From Pseudonocardiaceae bacterium (GTDB taxonomy: Bacteria > Actinomycetota > Actinomycetes > Mycobacteriales > Pseudonocardiaceae), in NCBI GenBank assembly GCA_009379845.1, contig WHSZ01000002.1, positions 124,001-188,000 on the forward strand: a stretch of DNA of 64,000 bases, written 5' to 3'. Both the position numbers and the translations under genes were made by a program. Of this stretch, positions 9,980 to 20,036 are shown one piece after another. Position 1 is the stretch's first letter. Each line of letters opens with the position of its first letter. The notes beneath the pieces were generated by a model that saw only the letters and a program-made list of their open reading frames with translations, did no database searches and was not told where the DNA came from.

Positions 9980-10823
9980 CCACCGGGGCCACCGCGAAGC
10001 CGGTGGCCCCGGTGGCTAGCCGGAACAGCCGCCCCGCGAGCGGTTGCGCGGCGCGCTCGTCCTCCGGCACCAGCGCCCGCGAGGTGGTCACGTAAAGCTC
10101 CGCGAGCTCAGGCCCGCCGAACGCGCAGCTGGTCGGATGCGTAACCGGCAGGGACACGACCGCGTCCAGCTTCCCGTCCGGCAGGTAGCGGTGCAGCGCA
10201 CCGCCACCGACGAGCGCGATCCACACGCCACCGTCGGTGTCTACGGTGAGCCCGTCCGGGCGGCCACCCTGCCCGTCAAGGTCCACGAACGGCCGCCGGC
10301 CGGATAGCTCCCCGGTCTCCGGGTCGTAGTCGAACGCGTCGACCCGTAACGTCGGGGTGTCGGCGTAATACATGGTGCGGCCGTCCGGGCTCCACCCGAG
10401 GCCGTTGGAAATCGTGACGCCTTCCAGCACGGTGACCAGCTCGCCGGCGTCGAGCCGGTAAAGCGCGGCGGTGCCTCGCGCCCGGTCGGTGTTCATGGTG
10501 CCGATCCACAGCCGCCCGCGCGGATCGCATTTCCCGTCGTTGAACCGGATCGCGGGCTCCTCAGGCACCCCGGCGACGGTGCGCTCGGGATCGAGCAGCA
10601 CGAGCCGGTTCTTGCGGGCGACCAGCAGCCCGCCGTCGGCGGTTGGCAGTACGGCCGAGACCGGCGGGCTCAGCTCGAGCGTGCTGGTCTCCGCTGAGGA
10701 CGGGTCGGTGCGGTGTACCAGCCCACCGTCGATGTCCACCCATAGCAGCGTGCCGCTCGAGGCATCCCAGCACGGTCCTTCGCCAAGCTCGGCGACGATC
10801 TCGCCTACAGGTTCCGGTTTCAT
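9963..10823 (-). CDS. SMP-30/gluconolactonase family sugar lactonase
   Basis: A 286-residue six-bladed beta-propeller lactonase. Metal ligands sit at the expected places: Glu in ELGEGPCW near the start, Asn in ISNGLGWSPDG and Asp in RPDGLTVD; FNDGKCDPRGRLW is also typical. ATG 10823 has AGGAGG nine bases upstream; an alternative ATG at 10850 would overlap the dehydratase gene. It is last in an SDR-dehydratase-lactonase cassette and should open the aldonolactone made by the dehydrogenase. Its C-terminus (VARESF) is encoded by the 83-bp repeat, so those residues are probably acquired. Confidence 0.9.
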   Translation of the reverse strand: MKPEPVGEIVAELGEGPCWDASSGTLLWVDIDGGLVHRTDPSSAETSTLELSPPVSAVLPTADGGLLVARKNRLVLLDPERTVAGVPEEPAIRFNDGKCDPRGRLWIGTMNTDRARGTAALYRLDAGELVTVLEGVTISNGLGWSPDGRTMYYADTPTLRVDAFDYDPETGELSGRRPFVDLDGQGGRPDGLTVDTDGGVWIALVGGGALHRYLPDGKLDAVVSLPVTHPTSCAFGGPELAELYVTTSRALVPEDERAAQPLAGRLFRLATGATGFAVAPVARESF

Positions 10824-10843
10824 ACCGTCCTTCCTCCTATGGC

Positions 10844-12007
10844 TCACCATTCGGCGAGCCGGCCGTCCGGATGCCGCCAGCCAGGATCGGGCATTCGCCA
10901 GGTCCCGTCCCGCTCGCGCACCAGCCTCTCGTTGATCTCGATCCCGAGCCCGGCACCGGCAGGCGTCGCCAGCTGGCCGTTCGACGGCACAAGCGGTGCG
11001 GGGTCGACGAGATAGTCATGCATCTCGGCGGGCGGCAGGCCCGCGTAGCCGCGGTTGTAGTGCAGGCCAAGGCTCTGCTCCTGGATGACCACGTTGCCCG
11101 CGCAGCAATCCACCTGCAGCGACGCGGCGAGCGAAAGCGGGCCGTTGGGGCAATGCGGCGCCACCGCGACGTCGTAGGCCTCGGCCATCCGGCAGATCTT
11201 CTCCAGCTCGAACAGCCCGGTGAGCGAGACGTCCGGTTGCAGGATGTCCACCACCCTGGATTCCAGCAGGTGCTTGAACTCCCAGCGGGAATGCAGCCGC
11301 TCCCCGGTCGCGATCGGCGTGCTGCCGGCCGCGTTCGCCAGCGCGGGAAGGGCATCCTCGTACCCGGGTCCGAGGGGTTCCTCCACCCACATCAACCCGA
11401 ACTGGTCCAGCTCGGCCAGCAGCGCCTTGGCCATCGCGCGATGCACCCTGCCGTGGAAGTCCAGAGCCACGCGCAGCTCATCGCCGTACTTCTCGTGCAG
11501 CGCGGCCACCCTGGCGACCACGGCGTCGATCCGGGCGTGGTTGTCGATGTAGTCCAGCTCTTCGGTGGCGTTCATCTTGATCGCGGTGAAGCCCTGCTCG
11601 ACGCGCGCGGCCGCACCGGCGAGCACGTCGTCCGGCCGGTCGCCACCGATCCACGCATACAGCGGCACGGCATCCCGAACCTGCCCGCCGAGGAACTCGT
11701 ACACCGGCAGCCCGAGCGCCTTGCCTTTGACGTCCCACAACGCGTGCTCGATCGCGGCCGCGGCGGTGGCCAGGATCGGCCCGCCGCGAAAGAACCCATC
11801 CCGCCACATGCGCTGCCAGAGATCCTCGATCCGCCTGGCGTCCGAGCCGACCACGTTGTCAGCCAGATCGCCGATCGCGCCGAGGACCGCACCGGCGCGC
11901 TTCGCCACGATCGCCTCGCCCCAGCCACACCGGCCGTCCTCGGTTTCCAGCCGGACGAAGATCCAGCGCGGTGGCACCCGGAACGCGTCGATACTGGCGA
12001 TCTTCAT
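10844..12007 (-). CDS. dgoD: Enolase-superfamily sugar acid dehydratase, D-galactonate dehydratase type
   Basis: A 387-residue mandelate racemase/enolase-superfamily enzyme. Signatures resemble galactonate dehydratase: metal-ligand region VALDFHGRVHRAMAK, LMWVEEPLGP, PIATGERLHSRW and VAPHCPNGPLSLAAS with the catalytic His. Predicted reaction: dehydration of D-galactonate or a related aldonate to the 2-keto-3-deoxy acid. ATG 12007 overlaps the SDR stop (ATGA) and the gene runs into the lactonase, so the three are coupled. Substrate is inferred; this superfamily often changes specificity. Confidence 0.85.
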   Translation of the reverse strand: MKIASIDAFRVPPRWIFVRLETEDGRCGWGEAIVAKRAGAVLGAIGDLADNVVGSDARRIEDLWQRMWRDGFFRGGPILATAAAAIEHALWDVKGKALGLPVYEFLGGQVRDAVPLYAWIGGDRPDDVLAGAAARVEQGFTAIKMNATEELDYIDNHARIDAVVARVAALHEKYGDELRVALDFHGRVHRAMAKALLAELDQFGLMWVEEPLGPGYEDALPALANAAGSTPIATGERLHSRWEFKHLLESRVVDILQPDVSLTGLFELEKICRMAEAYDVAVAPHCPNGPLSLAASLQVDCCAGNVVIQEQSLGLHYNRGYAGLPPAEMHDYLVDPAPLVPSNGQLATPAGAGLGIEINERLVRERDGTWRMPDPGWRHPDGRLAEW

Positions 12008-12783
12008 TCGTCCGGCTCGTGCGGCCCGGCGAGCGGGTCGTAGCGCCTGCTCAGCCGTCGCCCACCGTCCACCGGTACCACCGCACCGGTCATGTAGGAC
12101 GCCTCGTCGGAAGCAAGGAACGCCACCACTTCGGCGATCTCCTCGGGCGAGCCTGCCCTGCCGAGCAGGGTCGGCGGCGGCGAGGTCTCGCCCCACACGC
12201 CGCCCATGGTCTTGCGGATCGACGGGGTGTTCACCACGCCTGGCGACACCGAGTTGACCCTGATCCCGAACTCGCCGAGTTCCACGGCGAGCGCGCCGGT
12301 CGCCGCGTTCACCGCGCCCTTGCTGGTCACGTACAGGCCGAAGCCGGGAACCGGGAGCGACTCCTGCACGCTGTCCACGTTCACGATCGCGCCCGGCCGG
12401 CCCTCGGAGCGCAACCCCTCGGCCGCCGCCCTGGACAGCATGCCCATGGCCACCACGTTCACCCGCAGCAAGTGCTCCCAGTCATCGATGCCGGCGGCGA
12501 GGAAACCACCGGCCGGCGGGTAGGTCGCCGCGCAGTTCACCAGCACGTCGGTCGCCGGGCTGTTCGACAGCCGCCGGCACAACATTTCCAGCGCGTCCCG
12601 ATCGGACAGGTCGGCGACCACCGGCTCGATGCGGTCGGATAGCCCACCGACCGCGGTGACTTCGTCGGCGCGATCGACGGCGATCACATGCGCCCCGCGT
12701 TCGGCCAGCAGTACCGCCGTCGCCCGGCCAATTCCGACGGCCGCTCCGGTCACGAACGCGCGCCGATCCAACAACGTGCTCAT
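12004..12783 (-). CDS. Short-chain dehydrogenase/reductase, probable sugar dehydrogenase
   Basis: A 259-residue classical SDR with a Rossmann start (FVTGAAVGIGRATAV; a Gly-rich loop shifted by one residue from TGxxxGIG), NCAATYPP in place of NNAG, catalytic Ser region VNVDSV and YVTSK carrying Tyr and Lys, and a C-terminal TGAVVPVDGG. It heads the cassette with the dehydratase and lactonase, so it most likely oxidises an aldose to its lactone with NAD(P). That substrate is inferred from neighbours only. It lies 110 bp downstream of the DUF742 gene on the same strand, so read-through from the conservon is possible. Confidence 0.85.
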   Translation of the reverse strand: MSTLLDRRAFVTGAAVGIGRATAVLLAERGAHVIAVDRADEVTAVGGLSDRIEPVVADLSDRDALEMLCRRLSNSPATDVLVNCAATYPPAGGFLAAGIDDWEHLLRVNVVAMGMLSRAAAEGLRSEGRPGAIVNVDSVQESLPVPGFGLYVTSKGAVNAATGALAVELGEFGIRVNSVSPGVVNTPSIRKTMGGVWGETSPPPTLLGRAGSPEEIAEVVAFLASDEASYMTGAVVPVDGGRRLSRRYDPLAGPHEPDE

Positions 12784-12893
12784 ACTTACCCGCCAGTTCC
12801 AGCCGTGAGTACTTTCGGTCGTTATAGCAACCGACAATGTCTCACGACACCCGGCACGAACCGATACCAACCAGGTTTCGGGTATCGACGGGG

Positions 12894-13556
12894 CTACAGC
12901 GCGCGCAGCCCGCTGAGAACGCGTTCCATGAATTCCAGCGACGGCCCGTCGCCGACCAGCACACCGGTGTCGTGCACCTGCACCAACCCGATGTTCGCCA
13001 TGTCCGCGAGCAACACCTTCGCGACGCCGAGCGGCAGCGCGAGGTGCGCGGCGACTTCGGCGACCGACCGCGGCCGCTGGCACAGCTCGCAGATGGACTT
13101 GTGCTCGGTGATCGCCGCACCACGATGGTTGCGGCCCTGATCGGTCGTGGAGATCAGCGTCTCGATCGCGAGGTCGTAGTCGGCACGGGTACGCCCACCG
13201 GTCCGCGCGTACGGCCGGACGAGGGAGCGGCGCGGACTCGACGCGGGCATGCTGATGTCCCGCGGCGGTGGCGGACCAGCAGGCGGGTCGGCGTGCGGGT
13301 CGGCAGACGGGTCGGCCGGTGGGTCGGCATCCGGAGCCGACGAAGGGGACGGTGAGGGGGACGGGCGGCGCGGACGCCGAGGCGGCGTGGGCGTGTGCCG
13401 CTCGCCGCGCGTCCACGGCGCGCGGTTCGCGTGACCGAACAGCCATTCCCCGCTGATGTCGAACCGGTGCGGCTGGTCAATACCCTCCCGCTCAACGGCA
13501 CGATGCAGCGCGTCCCAGCTATCCGGCTGGTCGCCGTCGTTCTGCCATCCAGTCAT
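12894..13556 (-). CDS. DUF742 protein, conservon component (CvnC-like)
   Basis: A 220-residue protein whose C-terminal 110 residues form the DUF742 winged-helix-like domain (RPYARTGGRTRADYDLAIETLI; HKSICELCQRPRSVAEVAAHLALPLGVAKVLLADM). The N-terminal half has a Pro/Asp/Ala-rich linker (DPPADPSADPHADPPAG) from a short DNA repeat near 13270-13330. In conservons the order is kinase, roadblock, DUF742, GTPase. The first three are here in order, but the GTPase is absent and an SDR follows. It probably takes part in a G-protein-like relay at the membrane; its molecular activity is not established. Confidence 0.9.
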   Translation of the reverse strand: MTGWQNDGDQPDSWDALHRAVEREGIDQPHRFDISGEWLFGHANRAPWTRGERHTPTPPRRPRRPSPSPSPSSAPDADPPADPSADPHADPPAGPPPPRDISMPASSPRRSLVRPYARTGGRTRADYDLAIETLISTTDQGRNHRGAAITEHKSICELCQRPRSVAEVAAHLALPLGVAKVLLADMANIGLVQVHDTGVLVGDGPSLEFMERVLSGLRAL

Positions 13557-13574
13557 CGCTGCTGTCCAGCGCGG

Positions 13575-13997
13575 TTACCCGCGAACACCACCTTGGAGCT
13601 GAGCGCGCAGCTCGGGCGTGATCTGCTGCCCGACGCGCTCAACAAGCAAGGTCATTTCGTAGGCCACAAGTCCGATGTCGCAGGTCGGCGCGGCGAGCAC
13701 GGCAAGGCACGATCCGTCGCTCACGGACATCAGAAAGAGATAGCCACGTTCCATCTCCACCACGGTCTGGTTGACCGCACCGGCCTCGAAGCAGCGGGCA
13801 GCGCCTTGGGTGAGGCTGACCAAGCCGGAAGCCACCGCGGAGAGTTGCTCCGCGCGATCCTGGGGAAGGCCTTCGGAGCCGGCGAGCAGCAGCCCATCGG
13901 CGGAAACCACCACCGCGTGGGCAACCCCGGGCACTCGGCGGACGAAGTCGGTGATCAACCACCCAAAGCCGCCGGACGGTCCCACGGACGCAGTCAC
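13575..13997 (-). CDS. Roadblock/LC7 domain protein, conservon component (CvnB-like)
   Basis: A 140-residue single-domain roadblock/LC7 protein ([41 protein letters not shown]). Bacterial relatives act as GTPase-activating or scaffold partners of MglA- or CvnD-type GTPases. The GTG start overlaps the kinase stop (GTGA) and the DUF742 gene follows after 18 bp, so the three form one unit. No GTPase partner is encoded next to it. Confidence 0.92.
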   Translation of the reverse strand: MTASVGPSGGFGWLITDFVRRVPGVAHAVVVSADGLLLAGSEGLPQDRAEQLSAVASGLVSLTQGAARCFEAGAVNQTVVEMERGYLFLMSVSDGSCLAVLAAPTCDIGLVAYEMTLLVERVGQQITPELRAQLQGGVRG

Positions 13998-16957
13998 AGT
14001 CCCTCCTCGCTACCTTCTCCAGGTTCGGCACCCGGGTGCGGACCATCTTGCTCCCCGTCAGGGTATTCCCGCCGGAGCGCATGTCGACCCCTGCGGACGC
14101 CTTGCTGCAGGCTGCTCATCCGGCCGCGGGTAGCCTCCGCGGACTTTGGCAGCACGGTCGGCTGCTCTTCCTCGGACTCCTCGGTGGCCGAGCCCGGAAC
14201 GAGCCGCGCCTTCGGGACTCGTTTCGGCAAGCCGGCCGCGGTCTGGCTGGATGGAGCGGACGTGCCGCCCTCCAATCCCAGCGCCGCCTGCCAACCGGCA
14301 TCGGCCGGAGTATGCCACTGGCTGGTCGCGGCGTCTCCGTTACTGCCGAGACCGTTCGCCGGCTCAGTGGAGTTCATCCCATTGGCCGTACTGTCGTTGA
14401 ACCATTTGGACAGCACGGCTTCGTAAATCGGCATCCGTATGGTGGGCGCATCCGCGTCCAGCGGGCTCAACTCATCCTCCGGCTCGGGCTCTGGTCCGGC
14501 GTCGAACAGTCCGTTCGGTCTGCCCGTCACGGGCTGGCGCGCCGGTGGCCCGAGGTCGGCCGGCAGGTCCGGTTCCTCGGCGGCCCCCGGTTGCGGCTCG
14601 GCTGGCCATCGTGGCTCGTACCGTTCGGGTGAAACCGGCTCGGCGGCTTCGGTTCCGGTGTGCTCGGCAGGCGGGAAAGCCGGCCAGCGCGGCTCGGAAT
14701 GCCGCTGTGACCTCGGGGTGCGCGTCGGTAGCGCCTGCGTCGAGTCCGTCAGGCCCGATGTGGACGGCGCATCGAACTCCCATCCGGCGGGTTCGGTCGG
14801 CTTGTCGAATGCCGGACGGGTCGGCTCGGATCGGGCCGGCTTCGGGCGCGGCGACTCGATGACCATGTCGCTGACCAGCTCCGGTGGCACCAGCACACCG
14901 GCGGTGATCCCGCCATGATCGCCCTTGCGCAGTCGCACCCTGATCTGGTGCCGCTGCGCCAGCCGGCCCACCACGTACAGCCCCATCCGCCTGGCAACCG
15001 ATGCGTCCACCTCGGGTGGGTTGGCCAGCCGTTCGTTGGTCGCCGCGATGTCCTCGTCCGGCATCCCGACGCCCCGGTCGGCGATCTCCAGCCGCAGGCC
15101 GCCGGTCCGGGTGCTGGTGGTGTCCACGCTGACCTTGGAAGCGGGATCGGAGAACGCCGTCGCGTTGTCAAGCAGTTCGGAGATCACGTGCACCACGTCG
15201 TTCACCGCGTTGCCGGCGATCAGCCGCTGCGGGGTGGGCGCGACCTCGATCCGGGCGTACTGCTCGATCTCCGAGACCGCGGCTCCGATCACCTCGGAAA
15301 CCGCGATCGGCTCGGTCACCTGCCTTCCCAGCTCGCTGCCCGCGAGCACCAGCAGGTTCTCGCTGTTCCGACGCATCCTGGTGGCCATGTGGTCCAGCTC
15401 GAACAGGCTGGCTAGCTGATCGGGGTCCTGCTCATCGGATTCCATCCGGTCAAGCACGCCGAGCTGGCGTTCCACCAGCGCCTGGCTGCGCCTTGACAGG
15501 TTCACGAACATCGCGTTCACGTTGTCCCGCAGCAACGCCTGCTCGGCTGCCAGCCGGATCGCCTCCGAGTGCACCGCGTCGAAGGCCCTCGCGAGCTGGC
15601 CGACTTCCTCGCCGGAATGCACCGGCACCGGCTCGGGCGCGATCGTGGAGCGGTGCTCCGGGTCCTGGTCGGCCAGGATGTCGTCCACTTCCTCGGGAAG
15701 CCGGTAGCCGGCGACGTCCAGCGCGGTGGTGCGCAGCACCCGGAGCGGGCGCAGCACCGAGCGGGCGATGATCAGGGCGAACAGCAACGCGGCCAGCAGG
15801 ATTCCGCCGGTGATCGCGGTGTCCCTGATGACCGAATCGCGGGACTGGGCGACGAGCGACTCGGTGTGTTCCCTTGTCTGATTCAGCAGCGCTTCGTGCA
15901 CCTCGTTGATCCGGTTCAGGGTGTACGTGGACGCGGTGTCCCATCGCTCGACATCGATTCCGCCGAGCGAACGACCGCGTTCCGCCTGCGCGGTGGCCTG
16001 GCTCTCGATGCCGTTGCCGACGTCCACGACAAGGCCCATCACCGTGTCGTCGTACATCCGCCGCTGCTCGGGGTTGGCGAACTTGCGGAAGTCGCTTGTC
16101 GCGGCGTCGAACTCGGCGTCCGCCGCCTGCAGGGTGCGCCGTTCGGCCAGTTCGAGCTCGTCGCGTTCCAGACCGGCGAGCAGCAAGGCGCGCTTCCGGG
16201 ACTCCTGCTCGGCCGCCCTGGCGATCGCGTTGGTCGCCAGGTAGAAGCGGGACAGCTCGGGGTCCTGGATGTCCGCGACCGACTGGTCGCTGACGTCGTG
16301 CACACCCTGCACCAGCTCGTTGTAGGCGCGCATGATCGCGTCGTCCGGGTAGCTGGATTCGTCCACCGTCGAGCGCACCGCGCCCAACCGGTCGAACCGC
16401 TCGCTCACCTGGCGGAACCGGTCCGCGGCCGCGGGCGAGAGTTCGGAGTCGGCAGCCTCCCGCTGGCCGTGGAACGCCGTGACCGCGGTATCCACCTTTT
16501 CCCGCTGCGCCTGCAACTCCGGCTCCTGGCCGGGGCGGCGGACCGCGACGAAGCGCACCGTGAGGTCGCGCTCGCGTTGCAATTCGTGCACCGCCTCCGC
16601 CGCGCTCTGCTCGAGCTGCACCTGGGCGTCCAGTTCGGACAGCTCGCTGGCGTTCACCAGATCGCCCTGTACCCGCATGCCGACGAAGACCAGCACGGCC
16701 AGGGTGGGAATCAGCAGGACGACGAGAAGCTTGGTGCGCAGCCGCCAGTTCCGCAGCCGCCAGCGGCCACCCTGGACGGTGGCGTCGTCAACCCCGTTCT
16801 CGCCGACCGCAGGGTTTTCGTCACTCTCCGCAGTTTTCTGGGAAACGCTTTCGGGTGAAGTCGTGTTCTGCGACTCCCGCTTACCCTGTTGGGCTGGAGC
16901 GCTCTTTCGACGGATCACCCTGTCGTTCCTCTTCGGCGATAGCGTCGACGGTGTCAT
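13994..16957 (-). CDS. Conservon-type sensor histidine kinase with nitrate/nitrite-sensing-like domain
   Basis: A 987-residue membrane kinase. After about 70 basic/polar residues comes TM1 ([17 protein letters not shown]), an extracellular NIT-type sensor of about 270 residues ([16 protein letters not shown]), TM2 ([19 protein letters not shown]), HAMP, a dimerisation region with [18 protein letters not shown], an ATPase domain (N-box [14 protein letters not shown]1 [11 protein letters not shown]) and a long Pro/Glu-rich tail from about residue 700. Start: 16957 lacks a ribosome site; GTG 16918 with GAGG upstream is a strong alternative. It leads the roadblock and DUF742 genes and diverges from a nitrate/sulfonate-type binding lipoprotein gene. 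The ligand is unknown. Confidence 0.9.
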   Translation of the reverse strand: MTPSTLSPKRNDRVIRRKSAPAQQGKRESQNTTSPESVSQKTAESDENPAVGENGVDDATVQGGRWRLRNWRLRTKLLVVLLIPTLAVLVFVGMRVQGDLVNASELSELDAQVQLEQSAAEAVHELQRERDLTVRFVAVRRPGQEPELQAQREKVDTAVTAFHGQREAADSELSPAAADRFRQVSERFDRLGAVRSTVDESSYPDDAIMRAYNELVQGVHDVSDQSVADIQDPELSRFYLATNAIARAAEQESRKRALLLAGLERDELELAERRTLQAADAEFDAATSDFRKFANPEQRRMYDDTVMGLVVDVGNGIESQATAQAERGRSLGGIDVERWDTASTYTLNRINEVHEALLNQTREHTESLVAQSRDSVIRDTAITGGILLAALLFALIIARSVLRPLRVLRTTALDVAGYRLPEEVDDILADQDPEHRSTIAPEPVPVHSGEEVGQLARAFDAVHSEAIRLAAEQALLRDNVNAMFVNLSRRSQALVERQLGVLDRMESDEQDPDQLASLFELDHMATRMRRNSENLLVLAGSELGRQVTEPIAVSEVIGAAVSEIEQYARIEVAPTPQRLIAGNAVNDVVHVISELLDNATAFSDPASKVSVDTTSTRTGGLRLEIADRGVGMPDEDIAATNERLANPPEVDASVARRMGLYVVGRLAQRHQIRVRLRKGDHGGITAGVLVPPELVSDMVIESPRPKPARSEPTRPAFDKPTEPAGWEFDAPSTSGLTDSTQALPTRTPRSQRHSEPRWPAFPPAEHTGTEAAEPVSPERYEPRWPAEPQPGAAEEPDLPADLGPPARQPVTGRPNGLFDAGPEPEPEDELSPLDADAPTIRMPIYEAVLSKWFNDSTANGMNSTEPANGLGSNGDAATSQWHTPADAGWQAALGLEGGTSAPSSQTAAGLPKRVPKARLVPGSATEESEEEQPTVLPKSAEATRGRMSSLQQGVRRGRHALRREYPDGEQDGPHPGAEPGEGSEEGL

Positions 16958-17221
16958 CGGTCGCAGCTGGCCGACCGGAAACCCGTCACAATCCGGCGGC
17001 GTTTCTACAGGTCAGCAAGCATAGCGGTAGCCGCAATGCGGGCCGGATGCTTGCCTGCCGGGAACGCAGCGAAAACTTGCGCCCCCAGTCCTCCGCGTAG
17101 AGTAAGGGACACGTTCGCCGACGGAAAGAGCGTGTGCATTTACTCGGAGTATGTCTCAGCCCACAGCCTCCCATGCAGACGGGTGATTATCATTCCTGAG
17201 GCCGACGGAAAAGGACTCGAC

Positions 17222-18238
17222 GTGCACCGACTCACCCAACGCATGGCGCTCCGTTTCACCACCGGCCGTTTCGCGAGGGGTCTTTCCGCGCTGGCTCTCG
17301 TCGTGCTGGTGATTACACCGAGTATCGGCGGCTGCGACGTTTTCACCGATGAGTCCGCCAACGGTCGTCCGGGGGCGCCGGGTTCGCTTCGGATCGCGGT
17401 AACTCCCTCGGTGGACACCGCCGCGCTGCGGATCGGCGTGAAGGATGGCCTGTTCGACAACGCCGGGCTGCGCGTCCGGCTGGTCGAGCAGCCGAGCCGG
17501 ACGGCCGCGCTGGACAAGCTGAAGGCTGGCGACGTCGATCTGGCGTTCACCAGCGACGTCGCGGTGCTGCGGGCCGCCTCGTCCGGTGTTCGGTTGCAGC
17601 TGCAGGGCGAGGCGTACCAGGCGGGTCCGAACACGATGGCGCTGCTGGCCGCGCCGGACTCCGGTTACACCGAGCCGCAGCAGCGGCCCGCGCCGCGTAT
17701 CGCGGTTGACACCAGGGGAGATGTCGGCGAGCTTGCCACGAAATCCGCGATGAAGGACGCCGGCGTGGACCCGAACGGCATTACCTTCGTGCCGCGCCCG
17801 TTCCGCGCCATGGCCGACGCGTTGCGCACCGGCGAAGTCGACGCCGCCTGGGTGGTCGAGCCCTACCTGACCCGGATCCAGAAGGAACTCGGCGCCACGA
17901 TGGTGCTGGACACCGCGCAGGGCACCACCGAGGACTTTCCGATGTCCAGCTACGCGGCGACGACCCGGTACGCGGACCGGAACGCGCCGGTGCTCACCCG
18001 GTTCCGGTCGGTGCTGGCGGATGCGCAGCGCAGCGCCACCGTCACGAGGGTCCAGCAGGAGCTGCCGACGTTCACCGACGTCGACCCGACCACCGCCGCG
18101 CTGGTGTCCATCGGCGACTTTCCCGACCGCCTCAACCACGTGCGGCTGCAGCGGGTCGCCGACCTGATGCTGACGCTCGGCGCGGTGCGCGATCGGCTGG
18201 ACGTGAACGAGATGTCCCCGCCGCCGCTGCGGTCCTGA
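17222..18238 (+). CDS. ABC substrate-binding lipoprotein, SsuA/NMT1-like, orphan
   Basis: A 338-residue lipoprotein with a twin-arginine-poor basic start, hydrophobic core and lipobox SIGGC. The mature part follows the SsuA/TauA/NMT1 fold (LRIAVTPSVDTAALRIGVKDGLFDNAGL; VDLAFTSDVAVLRAA; GEVDAAWVVEPYLTRIQKELGA). No permease or ATPase gene lies beside it. It diverges from the conservon kinase, whose sensor belongs to a nitrate-sensing-like family, so it could be a solute-presenting partner (inference). GTG 17222 is preceded by AAGGA. Bases 16958-17221 form the shared promoter region; I see no further feature there. Confidence 0.85.
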   Translation: MHRLTQRMALRFTTGRFARGLSALALVVLVITPSIGGCDVFTDESANGRPGAPGSLRIAVTPSVDTAALRIGVKDGLFDNAGLRVRLVEQPSRTAALDKLKAGDVDLAFTSDVAVLRAASSGVRLQLQGEAYQAGPNTMALLAAPDSGYTEPQQRPAPRIAVDTRGDVGELATKSAMKDAGVDPNGITFVPRPFRAMADALRTGEVDAAWVVEPYLTRIQKELGATMVLDTAQGTTEDFPMSSYAATTRYADRNAPVLTRFRSVLADAQRSATVTRVQQELPTFTDVDPTTAALVSIGDFPDRLNHVRLQRVADLMLTLGAVRDRLDVNEMSPPPLRS

Positions 18239-18304
18239 CCTCGCTTGGTGGCACACCGCACCGGGGCCGGCCGGGGGCGCCCGCAAGCCCGTATAAAGGG
18301 GAAC

Positions 18305-19957
18305 GTGACGGATGGACCCCTTATCGTTCAGTCGGACAAGACCGTGCTGCTCGAGGTCGCGCACGACCTGGCCGACGACGCGCGGATGGCGATCGCGCCG
18401 TTCGCCGAGCTGGAGCGCGCCCCAGAGCACGTGCACACCTACCGGGTCACCCCGCTCGCGCTGTGGAACGCACGCGCCGCGGGGCACGACGCCGAGCAGG
18501 TCGTCGACGCGCTGACCACGTACTCGCGCTACCCGGTGCCGCAGCCACTGCTGATCGACGTGGTGGACACCATGGGCCGGTTCGGCCGCCTGCAGCTGGC
18601 CAACGACCCCGCGCACGGCTTGGTGATGTCGACCAATGACCGCGCGGTGCTGGAGGAAGTGCTGCGCCACAAGAAGATCGCGCCGATGATCGGGGCGCGG
18701 ATCGACGAGGACACCGTCGCGGTGCATCCATCCGAGCGCGGCAGGCTGAAGCAGGCGCTTCTCAAGGTCGGCTGGCCGGCCGACGATCTCGCCGGCTATG
18801 TGGACGGCGAAGCGCACCCGATGGAGCTGGAGGAGCACGACTGGCAGTTGCGCGACTACCAGCGCCAGGCGGCGCGGTCGTTCTGGGCGGGCGGATCCGG
18901 CGTTGTGGTGTTGCCGTGCGGCGCGGGCAAGACGCTGGTCGGTGCGGCGGCGATGGCCGAGGCCCAGGCCACCACGCTGATCCTGGTCACCAACACGGTC
19001 GCGGCACGCCAATGGAAGCGCGAGCTGATGAATCGCACATCGCTGACCGAAGAGGAGATCGGCGAGTACTCCGGCGAGCGCAAGGAGATCCGCCCGGTCA
19101 CCATCGCGACGTATCAGGTCGTCACCCGCAAGACGAAGGGCGAGTACAAGCACCTCGAGCTGTTCGACTCGAGGGACTGGGGGTTGATGATCTACGACGA
19201 GGTGCATCTGCTGCCCGCGCCGGTGTTCCGGATGACCGCCGACCTGCAGTCAAGGCGGCGCCTCGGGCTGACGGCCACACTGGTGCGTGAGGACGGGCGC
19301 GAGGGCGACGTGTTCTCGTTGATCGGACCGAAGCGCTACGACGTGCCGTGGCGGGACATCGAGCAGCAGGGCTGGATCGCGCCCGCGGAATGCATCGAGG
19401 TGCGCGGCACGCTGACCGAGAGCGAGCGGTTGACGTACGCGACCGCGGAACCCGATGAGCGGTACCGGATCTGCTCGACGGCGCACACCAAGTCGCCGAT
19501 CGTCAGGTCCATTGTGGACAAGCATCCGGACGAGCCGGTGCTGGTGATCGGGGCGTATCTCAGCCAGCTCGAGGAGCTCGGCGCGGAGCTGAACGCGCCG
19601 ATCGTGCAGGGTTCGACCAAGAACAAGGAGCGCGAGCAGCTGTTCGAGGCGTTCCGCAACGGCGAGATCAGCACGCTGGTGGTGTCCAAGGTGGCGAACT
19701 TCTCCATCGATCTGCCCGAGGCGTCCGTGGCGATCCAGGTGTCCGGCACGTTCGGCTCCCGGCAGGAGGAGGCCCAGCGGCTCGGCAGGTTGTTGCGGCC
19801 GAAGGGCGATGGCCGGCAGGCGCACTTCTACTCGGTGGTCGCGCGGGACACCCTGGACACAGATTACGCCGCGCACCGGCAGCGGTTCCTCGCCGAGCAG
19901 GGTTACGCGTACACCATCGTGGACGCCGACGACCTACTCGGCCCCGCCCTCCCCTAG
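18305..19957 (+). CDS. XPB-type DNA repair helicase
   Basis: A 550-residue SF2 helicase close in size to bacterial XPB proteins. Motifs in order: N-terminal helicase-associated domain (about 1-140), Walker A LPCGAGKTLVG, motif Ia VTNTVAARQWKREL, DEVH (IYDEVHLLPAP), motif III GLTATL, the RED motif of XPB (VREDGREGD), and motif VI QEEAQRLGRLLRPK. It unwinds DNA in a 3'-5' sense in nucleotide-excision repair in archaea and actinobacteria. A TATAAA (18292-18297) lies seven bases before GTG 18305, suggesting a leaderless start. The partner-family gene is at 7616-9895. Confidence 0.95.
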   Translation: MTDGPLIVQSDKTVLLEVAHDLADDARMAIAPFAELERAPEHVHTYRVTPLALWNARAAGHDAEQVVDALTTYSRYPVPQPLLIDVVDTMGRFGRLQLANDPAHGLVMSTNDRAVLEEVLRHKKIAPMIGARIDEDTVAVHPSERGRLKQALLKVGWPADDLAGYVDGEAHPMELEEHDWQLRDYQRQAARSFWAGGSGVVVLPCGAGKTLVGAAAMAEAQATTLILVTNTVAARQWKRELMNRTSLTEEEIGEYSGERKEIRPVTIATYQVVTRKTKGEYKHLELFDSRDWGLMIYDEVHLLPAPVFRMTADLQSRRRLGLTATLVREDGREGDVFSLIGPKRYDVPWRDIEQQGWIAPAECIEVRGTLTESERLTYATAEPDERYRICSTAHTKSPIVRSIVDKHPDEPVLVIGAYLSQLEELGAELNAPIVQGSTKNKEREQLFEAFRNGEISTLVVSKVANFSIDLPEASVAIQVSGTFGSRQEEAQRLGRLLRPKGDGRQAHFYSVVARDTLDTDYAAHRQRFLAEQGYAYTIVDADDLLGPALP

Positions 19958-20036
19958 CACCCCGGCCGCCTGCCCAACCCCGGCCGACCCCGGCCACCTC
20001 ACGGGCACCCGCCCGCGCCCCTGGACGTCCCCGAAG

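Noticed and set aside
17156..19207. 683-residue minus-strand open frame
   Set aside because: Antisense to the binding lipoprotein and XPB genes; composition rich in His, Arg and Gly with no domain. Long shadow frames are expected at this GC content.
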